From contig NZ_JAMJFL010000021.1 in the NCBI RefSeq assembly GCF_023544665.1, forward strand, positions 1 through 64,000: a DNA stretch of 64,000 nt, in the 5' to 3' direction. Source of the stretch: Streptomyces sp. YS415. GTDB taxonomy: Bacteria > Actinomycetota > Actinomycetes > Streptomycetales > Streptomycetaceae. The notes beneath the pieces were generated by a model that was given only the letters and a program-made list of their open reading frames with translations, was not told the DNA's origin and searched no databases. Of the stretch, positions 62,006-64,000 are shown piece by piece (the first letter of the stretch is position 1; each line of letters starts with the position of its first letter). A program made the position numbers and the translations under genes.

Positions 62006-62944
62006 TTACATTCCGTGGCCATTTAGGGCGTTCAGCCGGCGCTTGGCGGGCCCCAGAGCCCGGCCCCGGCCCAGCAGGCCGGCCCAGGGATTGGTGCGGG
62101 CCTGGTCGACCGCGTCGTCGATGGTCCACCGGCGGGCGTGCAGCTCCGGGTCGTCCAGTGCGGCCCAGTCGACGGGGACGGCCACGGGGGCGCCGGGCCG
62201 GGCCCGGACCGTGAAGGGCACGACGGCGGTCTGCGCGTAGGCGTTGCGCTGGATGTCGAGGTAGAGGCGCTCGCCGCGGTCCTTCTTGCGGGCCGCGGTG
62301 GTCAGCCGGTCGGGGTGGGCGGCGGCGAGGGTGTCGGCGACGTCCCGGGAGAACGCCCGCACCTCGTCGAAGTCGTGGTGGCCGTTCAGCGGGACGATCA
62401 CATGCAGTCCGCGCGAGCCGGTCGTCATCAGGGCCGACGGCAGATCCAGCTCGTCCAGCAGCTCGCCCAGCAGCCGCGCCGCCTCGCGCACCTGCCCGAA
62501 GTCGTCCCCCGCCGGGTCCAGGTCGAAGACCATCCGGTCGGGCCGGTCCAGCCGCCCGGCCCGGGAGAGCCAGCGGTGCAGGGTGAGACAGGCCTGGTCG
62601 GCGAGGAGGACGAGGGTGGCGGTGTCGTCGCACACGGTGTGGCAGACCGTGCCGCCCTCCTTGGCGACCTCGACCCGGGTGACCCACTCCGGATAGCTCT
62701 CCGGGGTGTTCTTCTGCATGAACCGGGGTCCGTCGAGCCCGTCGGGGTGCCGCTCCAGCATCAGCGGGCGGCCCCGCAGATGCGGCAGCATGAAGGGCGC
62801 GACGGACCGGTAGTAGTCGACGAGGTCGGCCTTGGTGTACTCCTTCGTCCCGCCGTCGCCGGGGAACAGCACCTTCCCGGGCCGGTGCACCTCGACGGTG
62901 CGCCGCCCGGCCCTCACGCTCCGTACGTCGTCCTCCCGGCTCAC
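62006..62944 (-). CDS. ligD: LigD polymerase-domain protein (NHEJ)
   Basis: 312 residues, a stand-alone LigD polymerase/primase domain (PolDom; archaeo-eukaryotic primase fold) of bacterial nonhomologous end joining. Motifs include RPLMLERHPDGLDGPRFMQKN, MVFDLDPAGDDF (metal-binding Asp pair), TTGSRGLHVIVPL and LYLDIQRNAYAQTAVVPF. There is no ligase or nuclease domain, so it must act with separate proteins such as Ku, which are not in the window. GTG 62944 overlaps the transketolase stop (GTGA), so it is co-translated with it. Confidence 0.9.
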   Translation of the reverse strand: MSREDDVRSVRAGRRTVEVHRPGKVLFPGDGGTKEYTKADLVDYYRSVAPFMLPHLRGRPLMLERHPDGLDGPRFMQKNTPESYPEWVTRVEVAKEGGTVCHTVCDDTATLVLLADQACLTLHRWLSRAGRLDRPDRMVFDLDPAGDDFGQVREAARLLGELLDELDLPSALMTTGSRGLHVIVPLNGHHDFDEVRAFSRDVADTLAAAHPDRLTTAARKKDRGERLYLDIQRNAYAQTAVVPFTVRARPGAPVAVPVDWAALDDPELHARRWTIDDAVDQARTNPWAGLLGRGRALGPAKRRLNALNGHGM

Positions 62945-64000
62945 GGCACGATCGCCTCCGCCACCAGCAGCCGGCCCGCGGCGGCGATCGACTCGGCGTC
63001 GATGCCCGCGGAGTGCAGCTGCTCGTCCGGGGAGGCCGAGCCGGGCATCGTACGGACCGCGAGCCGCACCAGCCGGGGCACCGGGCGCCCGTCCAGGAAG
63101 GCGTCCATGACGGCGTCGCCGAGGCCGCCCTCCTCGTGGTGGTCCTCCACCGTGATCAGGCAGCCGGTCTCCTCGGCGGCCCGGCGCAGGGTGACCCGGT
63201 CGACCGGCTTGACCGAGTACAGGTCGATCACCCGGGCCGCGATGCCTTCGCGCTCCAGCGCGTCGGCCGCGGCCAGCGCCTCGTGCACGGTGACGCCCGC
63301 GGCGACCAGGGTCATCCGGTCCGCGCCGGAGGAGCGCAGCACCTTGCTGCCGCCGACCGGGAACTCCTCGTCGGGGCCGTAGATCACCGGGTCCGCGCCG
63401 CGCGAGGTGCGCAGGTAGCGGATGCCCTCGAGACCGGCCATCGTGGCGACGAGCCGCGCGGTCTGGTTGGCGTCGCACGGGTACAGCACGGTCGAGCCGT
63501 GCACCGCGCGCATCATCGCCAGATCCTCCAGGCCCATCTGCGAGGGTCCGTCCTGGCCGATGGCGACGCCCGCGTGCGAGCCGACCAGATTGAGTCCGGT
63601 GCCGCTGATGGACGCCATGCGCACGAAGTCGTACGCCCGCGTCAGGAACGCGGCGAAGGTGGTGGCGTACGGCACCCAGCCGCGCGAGGAGAGCCCCACC
63701 GCGGAGGCGACCATCTGCTGCTCGGCGATGTAGCACTCGAAGTAGCGGTCGGGGAACTCCTTGGCGAACAGTTCCGCGCGGGTGGAGTCGCCGACCTCGC
63801 CGTCCAGGGCGACGACATCGCCGCGTCCGGCGCCGAGCGCGGCGAGCGCCTTGCCGTAGGCGTCCCGCGTGGCCACCTTCTCGCCCTCCGCCCACCGCGG
63901 GAGCTCGACGTGGCTGTCCTCGACGGCGTGCAGCAGGCGCGCGGCGGCCGGTTCGTGCACCCGGATCACGCGGTCGCGCCGCCCGCCGAGCTCGGCGACG
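62941..64000 (-). CDS. Transketolase (partial, C-terminal part)
   Basis: The frame is cut by the window end; about 353 residues are visible and the N-terminal TPP-binding part lies outside. Visible are the Pyr domain start KVATRDAYGKALAALG, LDGEVGDSTRAELFAKEFPDRYFECYIAEQQMVASAVGL (catalytic Glu), HAGVAIGQDGPSQMGLEDLAMMRAVHGSTVLYPCDANQT and IDLYSVKPVDRVTLRRAAEETGCLITVEDHHEEGGLGDAV. It transfers two-carbon units in the pentose phosphate pathway, using TPP. A separate start at 63969 (ATC) is not likely. Its stop overlaps ligD, so the two form one operon. Confidence 0.92.
   Translation of the reverse strand, partial: VAELGGRRDRVIRVHEPAAARLLHAVEDSHVELPRWAEGEKVATRDAYGKALAALGAGRGDVVALDGEVGDSTRAELFAKEFPDRYFECYIAEQQMVASAVGLSSRGWVPYATTFAAFLTRAYDFVRMASISGTGLNLVGSHAGVAIGQDGPSQMGLEDLAMMRAVHGSTVLYPCDANQTARLVATMAGLEGIRYLRTSRGADPVIYGPDEEFPVGGSKVLRSSGADRMTLVAAGVTVHEALAAADALEREGIAARVIDLYSVKPVDRVTLRRAAEETGCLITVEDHHEEGGLGDAVMDAFLDGRPVPRLVRLAVRTMPGSASPDEQLHSAGIDAESIAAAGRLLVAEAIVP

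Noticed and set aside
62006-63895. Long minus frame joining ligD to upstream sequence as one 629-residue protein.
   Set aside because: The upstream part is a shadow of transketolase; LigD starts at GTG 62944, overlapping its stop.

Overview
The window is chromosomal DNA from a Streptomyces-type actinomycete. It is uniformly very GC-rich, with GC-dominated third codon positions and frequent GTG and TTG starts. It carries genus-typical families: DUF5753 and MmyB-type XRE regulators, a SigB-type sigma factor, a gas vesicle cluster in the order O-A-F-G-Y-Z-J-L-S-K, and CBM2-bearing secreted cellulases with CebR-type operators. No rRNA, tRNA, insertion sequence, prophage or CRISPR array was seen.

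Layout. 1-13.7 kb: small-molecule metabolism and regulation (isochorismatase-like hydrolase, secreted DUF4185-like protein, SBF-like transporter divergent from a LysR regulator, acyl-CoA synthetase behind nine 16-bp tandem repeats, aldo/keto reductase, SDR), then a 1109-residue HTH-nSTAND-TM-WD40 protein divergent from a GT39-like membrane glycosyltransferase, with a perfect 12-bp inverted repeat between them. 13.8-23.8 kb: a plant cell wall locus with GH6, GH48 and GH74 glycoside hydrolases, each with a CBM2, followed by a PL11 rhamnogalacturonan lyase. 23.8-29.2 kb: regulators and small enzymes (WYL regulator and target operon, two methyltransferases, PCD, two XRE regulators). 29.3-34.4 kb: orphan narJ, a second dnaK, GDPD, CorA, OsmC. 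34.5-41.5 kb: a MoxR ATPase/VWA-metallopeptidase pair, a holin-phosphodiesterase fusion, a metallo-beta-lactamase fold protein and a DedA protein. 41.5-51.8 kb: an aminotransferase-like protein with no lysine coupled to a second MBL protein, a surface protein, a SigB-type sigma factor and a run of stress genes (TPP oxidase-like, DUF2795, CBS, PfpI, KatE, DUF6158). 51.9-56.7 kb: ABC-F ATPase, histidine phosphatase, PAP2-DAG kinase, methyltransferase. 56.75-62 kb: the gas vesicle cluster. 62-64 kb: a LigD polymerase-domain gene coupled to a transketolase cut by the window edge.

How it fits together. The cellulases form a small regulon: a perfect CebR-type palindrome lies on the GH48 promoter and an imperfect one by the GH6 side. 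A SigB-type gene sits among genes whose upstream regions carry GNNT-N14-16-GGGTAC/T-like promoters (TPP enzyme, DUF2795-CBS, PfpI-katE, and more distantly CorA-GDPD), suggesting a physically clustered osmotic/oxidative stress regulon. Most gas vesicle genes overlap by a few bases and are translationally coupled. Five convergent gene pairs overlap at their 3' ends.

Limits. Calls rest on reading motifs and context by eye. No database search, alignment or folding was run. Gene starts were chosen from ribosome binding sites, -10 elements and family-typical N-termini.
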